Assembly: GCF_000485595.1 (NCBI RefSeq)
Contig: NW_014577124.1
Location: 545,752-609,751 of the forward strand
DNA from: Priapulus caudatus
Taxonomy: Eukaryota > Priapulida > Priapulimorpha > Priapulimorphida > Priapulidae
Length of the DNA: 64,000 nucleotides
Direction: 5' to 3'
In this document: positions 1 to 12,079 of the stretch, piece after piece
Layout of the letters: each line of letters opens with the position of its first letter
How positions within the stretch are numbered: position 1 is the first letter of the stretch
Made by a program: the position numbers and the translations under genes
The notes under the pieces: model-generated
Told to the model about the DNA's origin: nothing
Database searches by the model: none
What the model saw: only the letters and a program-made list of their open reading frames with translations

Positions 1-394
1 GTGCCCAGTCGGAGATGAGCGGTCAGGGGCCCTTCAAACATAATAAATTAAAATTTTATAATTTAAACATTTTACCATAATAATCTAGAGATATCTGAAC
101 CTATATATCCGGATTAAATATGCACGTAGGAACTTATTTTTGTAAAAATCTCATTTTTGTCCAGGTAGGCCATTTTCAGCATTGACATGTGTGCGTGCTC
201 ATTACTCAAAACAATGACTTGCGACTTAGTCCGTATTATGCTGGAGCGGGTCACATATATAGCATTTTATTAAAATTGCCCATGTTGTAATGATTTTATT
301 ATCTTATTTAAATTGCTCTCGTTTTGTAATAATTTTTCTATTTATTTCATTTGGTAATGGCATAAATGTGTTTATTATTGCATACTGTGTAAAG
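1..394. other. Flank / intron upstream of first recognised GTF2F1 exon
   Basis: AT-rich sequence with no coding signal that I can defend. It should be intron 1 of GTF2F1, since the exon at 395 follows an AG acceptor (393-394) in phase 0 and lacks a start codon of its own. Confidence 0.5.
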
Positions 395-3300
395 GGACCA
401 AGCACATCTACTTCTTCCACCACGTCATCAGTGCCTCCTGGCACAACTGTCCAGGAGTTTGTAGTGAAAGTGCCAAAGTAAGTTGTATAGATACATAACC
501 AAATTGATTTCAACTACCTGAATCGATAATTGCTAGTTACTTCTTGTATGTGCGTGAAAGTACAATAGTGGAGAGACCAATTTTCATCATAATTAAACCA
601 ATCTGGCATAATTTATTACTAGCTGTACTGTCCTATAGTATATGTGACCTCGTGTGTGCGTGTGCGTGTGCGTGTGCGTGTGCGTGTGCGTGTGCGTGTG
701 CGTGTGCGTGTGCGTGTGCGTGCGTGCGTGGATGTGCATGTGTGTGTGTGTGTTTTTGTAATTTGAATGAGGTATGAACATGCTTTTTTGTATTAAAGGT
801 TATAATAATTCGATAATTTTTAGGGAAACAAGCAAAAAATATGATGTGATGAAGTTCAATGGATCCTATAATGTCGATATGGCTAAGTGGAACCAGGTTT
901 GTATCATTCTGAAATTATTGTTGCATAAGTTAGAATCACAGTATAATATACAGTAAATAAATGTTCGTAACTCGAAATATCTTAACGTGATCATGTTACC
1001 CATTTGACTTCCACTATAGAATTGAAGGTCTGTTCTTGCGAATGGTTTTTTGGCCAAAAGAATTTGGTAATGCCCTCCCCCATTTCCCCTATTACAAACA
1101 CAATTGTGAATGCAAGTAAACATTAGCGAAGATGTATATATATATATATGGTGAAAGCAAACATTGTAAAACACATATACTGGTTATATAATGATGCATG
1201 GGTCGAAATCCTAAGGGGCTCGATGCCCGTATTTTAAGGCTCGGGTCTGACATTTCTAATAATAGCAAGCTCGAAGGGCCCGTAGAAAATCCAATCCGTA
1301 ACATTCAGAGATGTTGTGTACATTCTATTGCTGTAGTGCAGGTCAGCCAACAGTTAAAAAACAGTCCAGAGAGTGAGGACACCAGGGAGGACAGTGAGAG
1401 TTCTGACAGCTCATTAGTAGTCACTGTATATGTTCTTTGTATTACTGTACATAAATAAACCATTGTAAAAATGTCAAATTTCAGTCTTATTTTAAAGAAA
1501 TTCTGCGGTATCCGGGAATGATGCGGGCCTGTAATTTGCCTGGCTGGCTTGTAGAATCCCTTACAGCACCTCAGCTTTTACTTACCTCACCTACAGGCCT
1601 GGCTGGCCTGAAAAATTTTCAAACTAATTTCTACCCCTGTGATGTAACACAGGTAGGAGAGTTTCTAGATCAAAAATTCCATTCATTCTTGTGAAAACTT
1701 CACAAGAGCAAATTTCCTTTTTGTGTCATAACTAAGGTGTTTGTAACTTACGAATTACGCAGGTCCAAATGGTGCGCGAGAACAACCTGAAAGAGTTTCG
1801 GGTTGCTGAAGACATGCCCAAATATGGAGCCGGTAGCGAGTTTGGGCGGGAGCAGAGAGAGGAGGCACGCAGAAAGAAGTACGGCATTGTCACAAAGAAA
1901 TACGACCCTGAAGCGCAACCGTGGTTGCTGCGAGAAGGAGGAAAAAATGGGAAAAGGCAAGCTGAGTACATGCCACAATGCTCCAACAATGCTGTTGTCT
2001 TACATCTTTATGAATTTTGTTGTGCACGTGAAAGTCAGTGCACGTTGTAATAGTGGTGATATGTTATGGCGTGTAAAGTTGTCGGCCTAGCTTATATAGG
2101 TGGGGAATGAACGTAGAATATTACCAGTACTAGCTTTCGTTTCGAATAAGGTAGTGTGTTTCATTTTATAACGAGCCGCAAACGAAACGACTGGTATGTT
2201 GTTCGAAGTGTATTTTTATTAAATGAGAAAATTGTAATTTTTTTGGCGAGCGTAATTGTAATTATGTAAAATTTGTGACGCTAAAGGTACAAAGGTATCA
2301 GAGAAGGCGGTGTGACGGAAAACTCCAAATATTTCGTATTCACACAAGCACAAGATGGTGCCTTTGAGGCCTACAGCATAGATGCCTGGTATAACTTCAC
2401 GCCGGTCGCTCGGTACAAGACACTGAACGACGAGGAAGCAGAGGAGGAATTCGGAAGGTAATCGAAGCCAAAACGCGATGCAAACCTGTTGACCTTCCTA
2501 ACGTAATCAGTCACTTGTCACACGGTGCATTCTTTGTTGATGCTACGATCGCAATCCGCACAATGTTACAAGTGCAGTAGTGCACGGTGCCCAAATCAGA
2601 TCAAAGTAGCTTCTCAGGCCATAATAAAAATATTGTTTGTTTGCCCTCACCCGACCAAAAAGGGCCCGATTAAATTTTTTTATCAAGAGCGTATAAAGAA
2701 GGAGAGCATACAACGGTGAAATGCTGAAACCATGTTGCAGTATTAGTCGAATTAATAAACTTTCCCCGTTTTATTTTGACGATTCTTTGCAGTATTATTT
2801 TATCAGCTGTCCTACCTTGTTAATATAAAACAAACCGCATGTACTCACGATGCCCCTACGCTGAGATAATGAGCGATGAAAATCTGGTATTTTTGCCGAA
2901 AACCGACTCGAGATACCTGCTGACTGCGACTGTCTCTCGCTTTGTGGCCAGTGTGTTGCTTCCGGTCGCCGCTGTGTAGCGCCATGGTAGCGCTGACTCA
3001 CGTCAGTACTGCAGAGTTTACTATACATCCAGCGTGAGGTGGGCACAGGTGGGGGTCATCACTATGGCAATCAATAACAGACGTCATTCATTCCATTTGT
3101 CAATCATTGACGGAAACACGCAAGGTTTCCCGAAGTTATCTCAAAGCGAGAGCCAGTCGCAGTCAGCAGGTATCCTGAGACAGTTTTTGGCAAAAATACC
3201 AGAATTTCACCGCTCATTATCTCAGCGTAGGGGCATCGTAGGTACATGCGGTTTGTTTTATATTAACAAGGTAGGACAGCTGATCAATAATACTGCAAAG

Positions 3301-4178
3301 AATCGTCAAAATAAAACGGGGAAAGTTTATTAATTCGACTAATACTGCAACATGGTTTCAGCATTTCACAATTGTACGCTCTCCTCCTTTATACGCTCTT
3401 GATTTTATTGATCTTTCCCATTCTTTTTTTTTTGCATATTGTATCACTGTACATTATATAAATCTGTAGGCAATACATTATATGTACCAAGCAAAACAAA
3501 CATTCAACATAAAGGTATCTCCACACAAGCACACCCGAGCATGTAGACACCATGCTGAATTTATAAAGACCCCCCTAAAAAAAAGCCTACCTACCTACCC
3601 AAACTTTTCAGCCTGGGTCGGGTGAGGGCAAACAAATATTTTTTTAATTGTGGCCTCTCAGTCTCATCTATAATGCTTCTAGCCTGTGTAGCAGCGCTTG
3701 TTACAATACTGTGGAAGCAACTCGTATTGATAACGAATTCTCTATTCTCTAAATAACAAATTTTAATTTGAAGCAAGGCACCTGGCATAGACAGAACTAA
3801 TCTTACACAGAACGAGGGTTCGAGATGATATCCCAGTTATATCAAGCGTCACGTGATAAAAAAGAATCGGGCAGGTTGGCACAGTGCGTTGGAGAGTTGT
3901 TGCAGGGCCTAGCACAGGGACAGGCTCCTGCGCAGGTTGTGATGTCGTCATCTTTTACAAAATGGGAGTGTTAATGTGAGCGTTTGCATCATCACTGCAC
4001 AGGAGGAACAAGGTGTTGAACCACTTCTCGATCATGGTGAGGAAGCGACTTAAGGCGGAGGGCGAGGAGGTGGAGGAGGTCGACGCCGAACCGAAGACGA
4101 AGGAGCAGAAATCGTCGTCGTCGTCCAAATCTGGGGGCAGCTTCGTATGTGGCTTTTCATCTATCGCTCTCTCACTCT

Positions 4179-4263
<85 letters not shown>

Positions 4264-7200
4264 ACGCGTGCACTCTCTCTCTCTCGCTCTATCTTTCTCT
4301 CTCTTTCCCTCCCTCCCTCTCACTATCTTGATCTTATCTCTCTAAATCCATTTCAACCAAGTAGTGCTATTTCACCATGCTCATCATGCGATACCTCGAG
4401 CGTTAGTTTTCCATTCCTTCACGTGATATTTGAGTGCAGTGGTTCACTGCATAATTTTATCGGTGATCAGTACGTAGGAATCTTTTCAGACACTTGCAAT
4501 GCGAGTAGAATTTTGCTACTATTCGGGACTATTCAAGTACCCTCAGAAACATTCTCGAATCCTGAGATTTTAGAACCGTTTTCTAAAATCTCGGCCAAGA
4601 ATCTTAGTTGGGCCCACTGTCAGAAAGTCATTAGTTATGATATCATGAATGTAAAATCTCACAACAAGTGAAGTGTCATGCAAAAGTTATGACGTTTTAA
4701 AACTTATATATCATAACCACTAATGGTTGTTTTTGACGAAAATTCCAGTGGCAGAAATATCAAGGAGATCTTTTTAAGATCATAATACGAGCGAGTGTAT
4801 CTTCGTATTTCGTCCTGACGACGATACTTTCGTAGTGGTTGGAGGTGTCAACGAGCCGTAGTGATTAAACCATGGTGTGTGTTTGTGGCTTGCAGAGGCT
4901 GACAGATCACGATGAATGGCAGGATTCGGATGAGGACGAGGAAGACAGTGACGCAGAGGGTGGAGAGGAAGGTAATCGGCATTGCGTTTAAGGCCAGTCT
5001 CTCAATATTATGTATCATAATATTAGATATCATATCATATATTGATAGACTCCTGATCTTATCATGAGGTAACTAGACATGAGCGTGAGTCCAGACACTG
5101 GCTGTCTGTGTGATGACACAGCTTGCTTTCAGCATGTGCATGTGTGAAAGGCGAGAATGAAGGTCCCATTAGCTCAATATAGCTTTTAGGCATCCTGTAA
5201 CTTCTTGCAATGTGCAAAACTCTCCTAAATATCTAGTACGTAGAGTCATGTTTCTGTATATGTAGAGCATCTACGTGAGAGCATCCCTAGAGTTCTTGAA
5301 TCCATATGGGTATGGTAGACAAGTGTGTGTTGCGCGCCCGTTGTGCGTAGGAACATCCGAACACTTGTCTTCTTAATTACTACTTGGTTAGCTACATTTT
5401 TGCATGTTTACGAAATTTATTCGTAGGACGTGGACAGTAACAGGTTTCTTTTTGGATGTAGAGAGTAAAGCTAAAGGTAACAAGAAGGGCAAGCCCAAGT
5501 TGACCAAGTCACAGAAGAAGAAGAAGGACAGAGATGTAGAAGAGGAAGCTGTGGAGGAGAGCGATGAGGGGGACTACGACGATGCAGAAATTGACTACAT
5601 CTCGGAGAGCTCATCTTCTGAAGAGTGAGATCTTTTTCTTTACTTAGTCTGTTAGTCGGAAATAGATGGTTACGATTCCTCACCACTGGGTAGTGCTGCA
5701 GTTGGGTACCAGCGAAATAACGAGTTGGGTAAATGCTATAGGATTTATTGAATTACTGAAGATGGGTGTAACTGCAGGGTAGTGTATTAGATCATTTAAT
5801 CATTTGATGATGTGAAGTACAGAATGTGACATACAAAATGTGAGAGCTGTAGGTGCAATAGATAAAAGATTCAACTAAGTAAATGTGCAGCACCCAACTC
5901 TCCTGTTCTGCGAATCTGGGTCTGTGACTACTGCCTAGTGGTGAGAGACGTATTCGAAAGTAGACCCTCAGTTCATTTGTTTTACGTTTTATCGGTTTGT
6001 TTGTTTGTCTGTTAGTTTATATTTTTAGTGTTTTCCCTTGGTAGTGATTTGACACTGGATCTTATTTAGGATTTACTGTATGCCAATTATCGCCATGAAA
6101 TCCGCAACATCTACAAAGTAATCAGGCAACAGGTCAATTTTTATGACACAATTTTCAGTTGAATGCATGTTAATTTTTTAGTGGATTGCTTTTTCTTTTC
6201 CAGGGAAGCAGTAAAAACTGTGAAGGATTACTCAGAACAATTGAAGGGTGTGGATGATGAAATGGCAGAGATAGAGATGGAGGAAGAGGAAGAGGCTCAG
6301 AAGAACGAGGATGAAAATGAGAAAAAGGAAGAGAACGAGAAGGAGAACGGAACACCGGACAAAAAGAAGAAGGAGGTGCAGCGAGAAGGTATCAGTCTTT
6401 ATACATAGCAAGATCTTTGTAGTTAGCGTCCGTTGTAGATTTATTCTGCAAGCAAGACCTTTTGTTGTACGAAGTAACTCTTGGAAGCTTATCCCACAAT
6501 GAAGATTTTTATATTCACAATTTTTTTTTAGGTTTAATAAGATCTGTTAGAGAACTATTTTTATGCTATGTCTGGTTTTCAGAAGAATCAAGCTCCAGTG
6601 GTTCTGATACGTCGGACTCTGACATTGACGACACAAACATCACGTCAAGTCTCTTCTTACAGGCAAGCTGACATATAGCAAACATGGTTAAACATCACTG
6701 GGATGTATCGACAGCATTAAACAAACAATGCATACGTATTAGAAGCCAAACGTTTATGCATTGTAAATTGGGATTACCTATTATTACCTTAAATTGTTAT
6801 ACCTTATGCAGCTTCCTTTAAAATTATGTGTCTTACATAAATCACTATAATTTTTTCGGTGAACAATTTCAATACACTTAACGTAGGGTGAAACATAGCA
6901 GTACTGTAATGATATAAGTGGGGGGAAAATCGTTACATCGTTCTTTATATGGTAATGTCACATAACACGATATCTGTTTTCATGCTCAGAAGAAGAAGAG
7001 CAGCAAGAACAGCAGTAGGAAAAGCTCGCCCAGTAATAGTATTAGTGGCAGCCGGCCCACAACACCTCAAGTCGACCCTTCTAAAACCCTCAACGACGCG
7101 GCCAGTAAGCTGCAGGAAACCAAGGGTATGATAGAATTTGTCGGTACCACCGTCATTGCATTCGGGTTGTCGCTTGCATCGGCATTCACTCCAGAGGACC

Positions 7201-8802
7201 TTATTTGGTGTGGCTCGTTCTCGGGGGCGTTACAGCCCTGTGTAAACTAGTAGGAATTGAAAATTGTGAACATTTCTATAATTTTGAAGCCAAGTTGTGA
7301 ACCGTGTAAATTTAATTGCTGAGTTTGTGAGTGTGCCGGTATGGAAGCGAGATATTAAATAGGTGATGTTTGTACGTGATTGCAATATAGTTGTTTTACT
7401 GTAGGCAAGAAGCGAGCGGTTACTGCTGTAGATCAGACAGACAGTCCTGCTAAGAAGCCAAGAACAGAGAGTCCTGCTCTAGCAACGCCATCCACTAGGT
7501 ATGGGCATGAATCCATGTATAGAAAGGTTCATAGTATGGGTAATAACTGGCTTTTTCTGTATGCAGACAACGTTTTATTCACGTATATATGTACGTTATG
7601 AATTACTAATTTACACAGTTTATCGAAGAGGCTTAGGATCGTTGCTAGGTCAAGATTTATAGTTAAAGCGGTAGCACATTGTGAGAAGTATCATAAGTAG
7701 TTATGACACCGTATATCTGGGATGTCGTAACGAAGTGTCTTGCAAACGTTTTGTCATCCTAGACTGATTAGCAGACTGCAGACTGCAGACTGCTGAGTGA
7801 GGCAGTAATTATTCATGATATTTCTGACAACAGGCCTGTGATAGAGGAACATCGTATACAAACATTGTAGAAAACCATTGTACATAAAGCTAATAGATAA
7901 AGCTGATAGATGAAGCTGATACATAAGCTGTTACATGAAGCTGATAAATGAAGCAGTTGGATAAAGCTGATAGATGAAGCTAATAGATGAAGCTGATACA
8001 TAAAGCTGATAGATGAAGCAGTTAGATAAAGCTGATAGAGGAAGCTGATAGATAAAGCTGATAGATAAAGCTGATAGATGAAGCTGATAGATGAAGCTGA
8101 TACACAAAGCTGATAAATGAAGCTGATAGATAAAGCTAATAGATGAAGCTGATACACAAAGCTGATTGATGAAGCTGATAGATAAAGCTGATAGATGAAG
8201 CTAATAGATGATGCTGATAGATAAAGCTGATAGATGAAGCTAATAGATGATGCTGATACATAAAGCTGATAAATGAAGCTGATAGATGAAGCTGATAAAT
8301 GAAGCTAATATATGAAGCTAATAGATAAAGCTGATAAATAAAGCTGATAGAGGAAGCTGATACATAAAGCTGATAGATGAAGCTAATAGATGAAGCTGAT
8401 AGGTGAAGCTGATAGATGAAGCTAATAGATGAAGCTGATAGGTGAAGCTGATAAATGCAACCAATAGATGGCATCTGCATCATGTTACCTGCCATTGGCA
8501 GCAGATAAATGAGATAACCGAATAACCGAAGCCGATCTGTAGATGTAACCATAACTCCCATGTTGGCTGTTGCACGTTGCAGCGAGGGCATCACCGAGGA
8601 GGCGGTGAAGCGCTACCTGATGCGCAAGCCAATGACAACCAAGGATCTGCTGCAGAAGTTCAAGAAGGGCTGCCGCAACATGACGAGCGAGCAGATGGTG
8701 ACTCGCGTCGCGCAGATTCTCAAGCGCCTCAACCCGGAGAAGACCGTCGTCAAGGACAAGGGTCAGGACAAGATGCTGCTCTTCATCAGGAAGACGGAGT
8801 GA
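395..8802 (+). CDS. GTF2F1: General transcription factor IIF subunit 1 (TFIIF alpha, RAP74), 12 exons, first exon missing
   Basis: Large subunit of TFIIF, which binds RNA polymerase II in the nucleus for initiation and elongation. Exons read: 395-477, 824-896, 1763-1956, 2287-2457, 4003-4144, 4896-4971, 5462-5624, 6204-6388, 6583-6662, 6990-7125, 7405-7498, 8583-8802; all phases match and they sum to 539 codons including the stop (human protein 517 residues). The N-terminal dimerisation domain is clear: EFVVKVPK, KWNQ, GAGSEF, REEARRKKYGIV, QPWLLR, GGVTEN, DGAFEA, WYNFTP, NKVLNHFSIM. A long acidic/lysine/serine-rich linker follows, then SSLFLQKKK, SRPTTP and DAASKLQ. The C-terminal winged helix that binds FCP1 is in the last exon (KRYLMRKPMTTKDLL, LKRLNPEK). 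The initiator exon (a few residues) is not identified and may lie left of the window. Introns after 1956 and 6662 use GC donors. The gene is certain from family similarity; the exon ends are my reading. Confidence 0.95.
648..756. repeat. GCGTGT / GT microsatellite in GTF2F1 intron
   Basis: About 100 bp of GTGTGC-type hexanucleotide repeat degrading to plain GT, inside the intron 478-823. The Cys-Ala and Thr-His reading frames across it are artefacts. Confidence 0.9.
2682..3403. mobile_element. Long foldback (inverted-repeat) element with ATCAAGAGCGTATAA ends
   Basis: Arms of roughly 265 bp (about 2682-2945 and 3138-3403) are near-perfect reverse complements around a spacer of about 190 bp. 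Both outer ends read ATCAAGAGCGTATAA. Inside the arms, matched blocks include AATAAACTTTCCCCGTTTTA and AACAAACCGCATGT. It lies in the GTF2F1 intron 2458-4002. It is the largest member of a palindrome family that recurs across the window. No coding capacity, so non-autonomous. Confidence 0.85.
4178..4323. repeat. CT-rich microsatellite
   Basis: Almost pure CT dinucleotides beginning 30 bp after the donor of the exon ending at 4144. It gives spurious Ser-Leu and Arg-Glu frames on the two strands. Confidence 0.9.
7886..8456. repeat. 13-bp minisatellite in the last GTF2F1 intron
   Basis: About 44 tandem units of a 13-mer close to AAGCTGATAGATG, with variants AAGCTAATAGATG and AAGCTGATACATA, fill most of the intron 7499-8582. 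Thirteen is not a multiple of three, so each reading frame repeats only every 39 bp; the Ile-Ser-Phe-Ile-Tyr-Gln frame on the minus strand is a shadow of this. Confidence 0.92.
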
Positions 8803-8967
8803 CCATCGTCAAGGACAACGGTCAGGACAAGATGCTGCTCTTCATCAGGAAGACGGAGTGACCGTCGTCAAGGACGTCGTCAAGGACAAGATGCTGCTCT
8901 TCATCAGGAAGACGGAGTGACCGTCGTCAAGGACAAGATGCTGCTCTTCATCAGGAAGACGGAGTGA
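8803..8967 (+). repeat. Tandem copies of the end of the GTF2F1 coding sequence in its 3' UTR
   Basis: The last 60 bp of coding sequence (8743-8802) is followed by three further copies, 8803-8861, 8862-8920 and 8921-8967. Each ends with the same codons for LLFIRKTE and a TGA. Copies three and four carry small internal rearrangements. The first stop at 8800-8802 ends the protein, so the extra copies should be untranslated. Confidence 0.9.
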
Positions 8968-9761
8968 CTGTCTAAGCATATAGGTAGGTAATAGGAAAAT
9001 ATGCGATATTGTTGTGTTTACTCAGGTTTCACGACAAATACTATATAACAACAATAGTAGACATATTGACTTGCCTTCTTGTATGTTTTTTAAACACTGA
9101 TACTGTGTATATTTGATGGATTAGCTGGATTTGTAATGATACAATATAATTTTTGCAGCCGAGCCCTTTTACCCATAATGCTTTGCGCGGTTGCTATACG
9201 ATGAACACATATGACATACGCATAGCTATTTATATATTATGTATTTATTGAAGATAACATAATGAACATACTTAACATGATTAACATAAGAAGTCAACAT
9301 AATAAGAATTAATTTAGAGTTAACTTAACTTAACTCTATTTAAGAGTTAATTTGAACTAAAAGCAAAAAGTGGTCAATTAGTGGTTTGATTTCTTGTCGA
9401 TGTCGAGGTGACATTTCTCTCAAATCAAATGTCTCTGCAACATTTGTTGATTGATGTCGCACGAATCGACCAGTTATTTTAAGAAATTTGGACTTTACTC
9501 AATTCCTACTGCGGGCTGCTGGAATAAAATACCAGTTATTTCAAGAAATTTTGACTTAGTGGATGACAACCTTTAAAATATCAGTTATTTCAAGATACTT
9601 GCATTTTCTGAGACTGGAATTAACTTGGATTAACTTGAACTTCAAGTAGCTCTAGTTACTAGAGCTAAACTTCAAGTAGGATATTAAGTCCATGTTTATT
9701 CATGATAATTCAAGTTAAAAATTGATAAAACTTGAATAATTCTTGCATTCATGTTATTTCA
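8968..9761. other. Intergenic sequence with short dispersed repeats
   Basis: No gene seen. AT-rich, with a TTAACTTAACTT stretch (about 9310-9355) and four loose copies of CAGTTATTTCAAGAAATT between about 9470 and 9600. Confidence 0.5.
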
Positions 9762-9977
9762 GCTAATATGGTCTATGTCCCCCAGGGTACTGCTGAAACG
9801 TACCCTGGTAACTATCTGATATGGTTAGGGAGTAGGCGTAGGTGACTCCCTAGACTCGTTAGTGGAGTAGGTGAGGTACGGTTCGGCATATTAGATAGTA
9901 CCAGCAGAGCATATAAATCAAGTTGATATATATCAATACGGTCCGGCAGTACCCTGGGGGACATAGACCCTCTCAGC
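9762..9977. mobile_element. 216-bp palindromic MITE, GGGTCTATGTCCCCC family, copy 1
   Basis: Inverted ends GCTAATATGGTCTATGTCCC (left) and, reverse-complemented, GCTGAGAGGGTCTATGTCCC (right), both continuing CCCAGGGTACTG. The element is flanked by a perfect 9-bp duplication GTTATTTCA at 9753-9761 and 9978-9986. A 9-bp target duplication suggests a Mutator-like mobiliser, which is an inference. No ORF. Confidence 0.85.
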
Positions 9978-10146
9978 GTTATTTCAAGTTCTTTCAAAAA
10001 ACTGGAATAATATTTTCACACAGTAAGCCAATAGCCGATACAAACAGGGGCCGGTTTCACGAAGCAGGTTTTTTTTCTAGGGCTGTACTTCCTCCACTGC
10101 TCGTATAATCGGCGTCAGCACGCCACCTCTACACTCGCAGTCATCC

Positions 10147-10171
10147 TGTGTGTGTGTCTAAGTGGACAGTG

Positions 10172-10203
<32 letters not shown>

Positions 10204-10261
10204 TGTGTTTGTGTTTGTGTGTGTGTGTGTGCGCGCGCGCGCGCGTGCGTGCGTATGTACG
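10147..10261. repeat. GT/GCGT microsatellite
   Basis: GTGTGC and GCGCGC runs; apparent Cys-Val and Thr-His frames here are not genes. Confidence 0.9.
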
Positions 10262-10624
10262 TGAGGCTCACAATGGGTCACTGACCCCCCCACCCACCTA
10301 CTACGCGGAAATGTACAGCGTCGCGGGCAGTAGACCATGGAAGAACTCCCAGGAAAAGTTAGATACCTACCCGTCGGTGTTCTGCGCGTGTATAGACGTC
10401 CTCCATTCGCGTACATTCTAAATACATTCTGCCCGGTCATTTATAAAATGCAAAGAGGTTTTAATCCCTAAAATATACCCACTTCTTTAAGAAAAAATAG
10501 TTTTCTAATAAAAAATTTCCTTTTTTATAAAATATACTTGCTTTGCGGCCAATGATTACAACGCGCATTCTGCTTCCTTAGAATTATTTATCTAAACGGA
10601 AGGTTAATATAGATTGTTAACGTA

Positions 10625-10803
10625 CCGTATTTACTCATGGATAACACGCACTTTTTTGTACACAACTTCAATAAAAAAAGCGGGTGCGACTTATACACGA
10701 GACTAAGAAATCTTGTTAATGTACCAATGTTTGTACCAACTTTTCACGGCAACATATGGGGTGCGACTTATACACTAATGCATTTATACACGAGTAAATA
10801 CGG
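10625..10803. mobile_element. Short MITE with CCGTATTTACTC ends and TA flanks
   Basis: The left end CCGTATTTACTC is matched by GAGTAAATACGG on the right, both flanked by TA, as in Tc1/mariner/pogo insertions. The internal motif GGGTGCGACTTATACACGAG and its partial complement are of the kind found in pogo/Tigger-type MITEs of many animals. Non-coding. Confidence 0.65.
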
Positions 10804-12079
10804 TAGGTTAATGGCACTCGGCATTTTCAGTCGGGGAAATACGGTATACTATTGTCAATTTTCAAAGACGTACACCACCTTTTTGCTGACTATTAATTAT
10901 TTCAATGCAGCTCATACGACTCATCATATGACTCGTCGAAAATACTCTATTTATTGGAGCACACTATTTAATACGGATTATATTTCCACATTTTGCCTAG
11001 ATTTACTCCACCCTCCTACACCTGTACCCCCTGTCATCTCGTCTACTTATTTTCTTGTTCCCTGAAAATCGCGCCTCCTTGAAATTTCGTTAGTGGTTTC
11101 AAAATAAATTTAGACTTTCGGTTTTGGTGTAGGGTTTGGGGTAAAAATGATGGTTTTATGAACAGGGTTAGGGTTACGATCAATATAATTAGTATTTACA
11201 ATTTTACACTGACACCACTTGACACCTGCGAGCGAGTCGATAAGGGCGAGATTGCAAGGGCGGGATGTCAACGTACGGCGCAATTGTTACATAATATACG
11301 TGCACAATGCACAATGCACAATGATTGGGCTTATGTAACTCTTCAGACTTCATGTGATATGTGATATTAATCACTAAATGATATGTTCAGGTAAAGCCAA
11401 GCCATTTTTTCTATCGACACGCTTGTATGTCTTTGACAGTGTGTAACTGTTCAAACTTGTTGAACAAATAAAACAAAGAAATGAAATTTATGCTGCAAGA
11501 AAAAACCTGCCCTGTGCTTTTACTTTCTATTCCATGCAAATAAGTGACAGATCCAGGGGGGCAGGAGGCACCCCCACCCATTTTTTTGACCAACCGTATA
11601 CATAGAAGGGGGCTGCCTTGTCAGTCTGCGTCCCCTAATTTTTGTTATCAAAGCTGGACTCGGACTCGGGTGGTGTGGACTCGGACTCGGCCTTGGCCTT
11701 GGAGGCTATGGACTCGATCGGACTCGGTCTTGGCCACGGAGGCTGTGGACTTGACTACAACACTGTTTATCAGGAGTAAATAATGGTGGTAAACTCCCTC
11801 CCCCCTCCCCCCACCCCTACACCATGTAGGTACGGTACACCATATCAGGAGAAGGCCTAAATAATGGTGGTAAATTCTAACATCCTTTATGGCATTTATC
11901 GGATTCCTTTCCGCATTATCGGCAGGTATAGCTATGGGCAGATCGTACGGTAAGCGAGTCTTAGAAATAATGCGCGCGTATAGAGAGGTCTGTCTATTAG
12001 CCCACTGTCTCTCTCTCTCTCTCTCTCTCTCTGCGTGAAGCGAGCGCTATGGGTCACGCTCCGGGACCAAAAGACTCCG
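10804..12079. other. Gene-free stretch between GTF2F1 and the WSCD-like gene
   Basis: No supported gene. Contents: a short GGACTCGGACTCGG-type tandem (about 11651-11760) and two incomplete copies of the ATCAGGAG end motif, each followed at a short distance by TAAATAATGGTGGTAAA (about 11769-11793 and 11843-11877). A CT run lies at about 12005-12033. Confidence 0.5.

Noticed and set aside
7886-8456. CRISPR-like or satellite array
   Set aside because: Units of 13 bp without distinct spacers; animal intron minisatellite.
10637-11065. 142-codon open frame on the plus strand
   Set aside because: Overlaps a MITE, has no recognisable domain and is AT-rich by chance.
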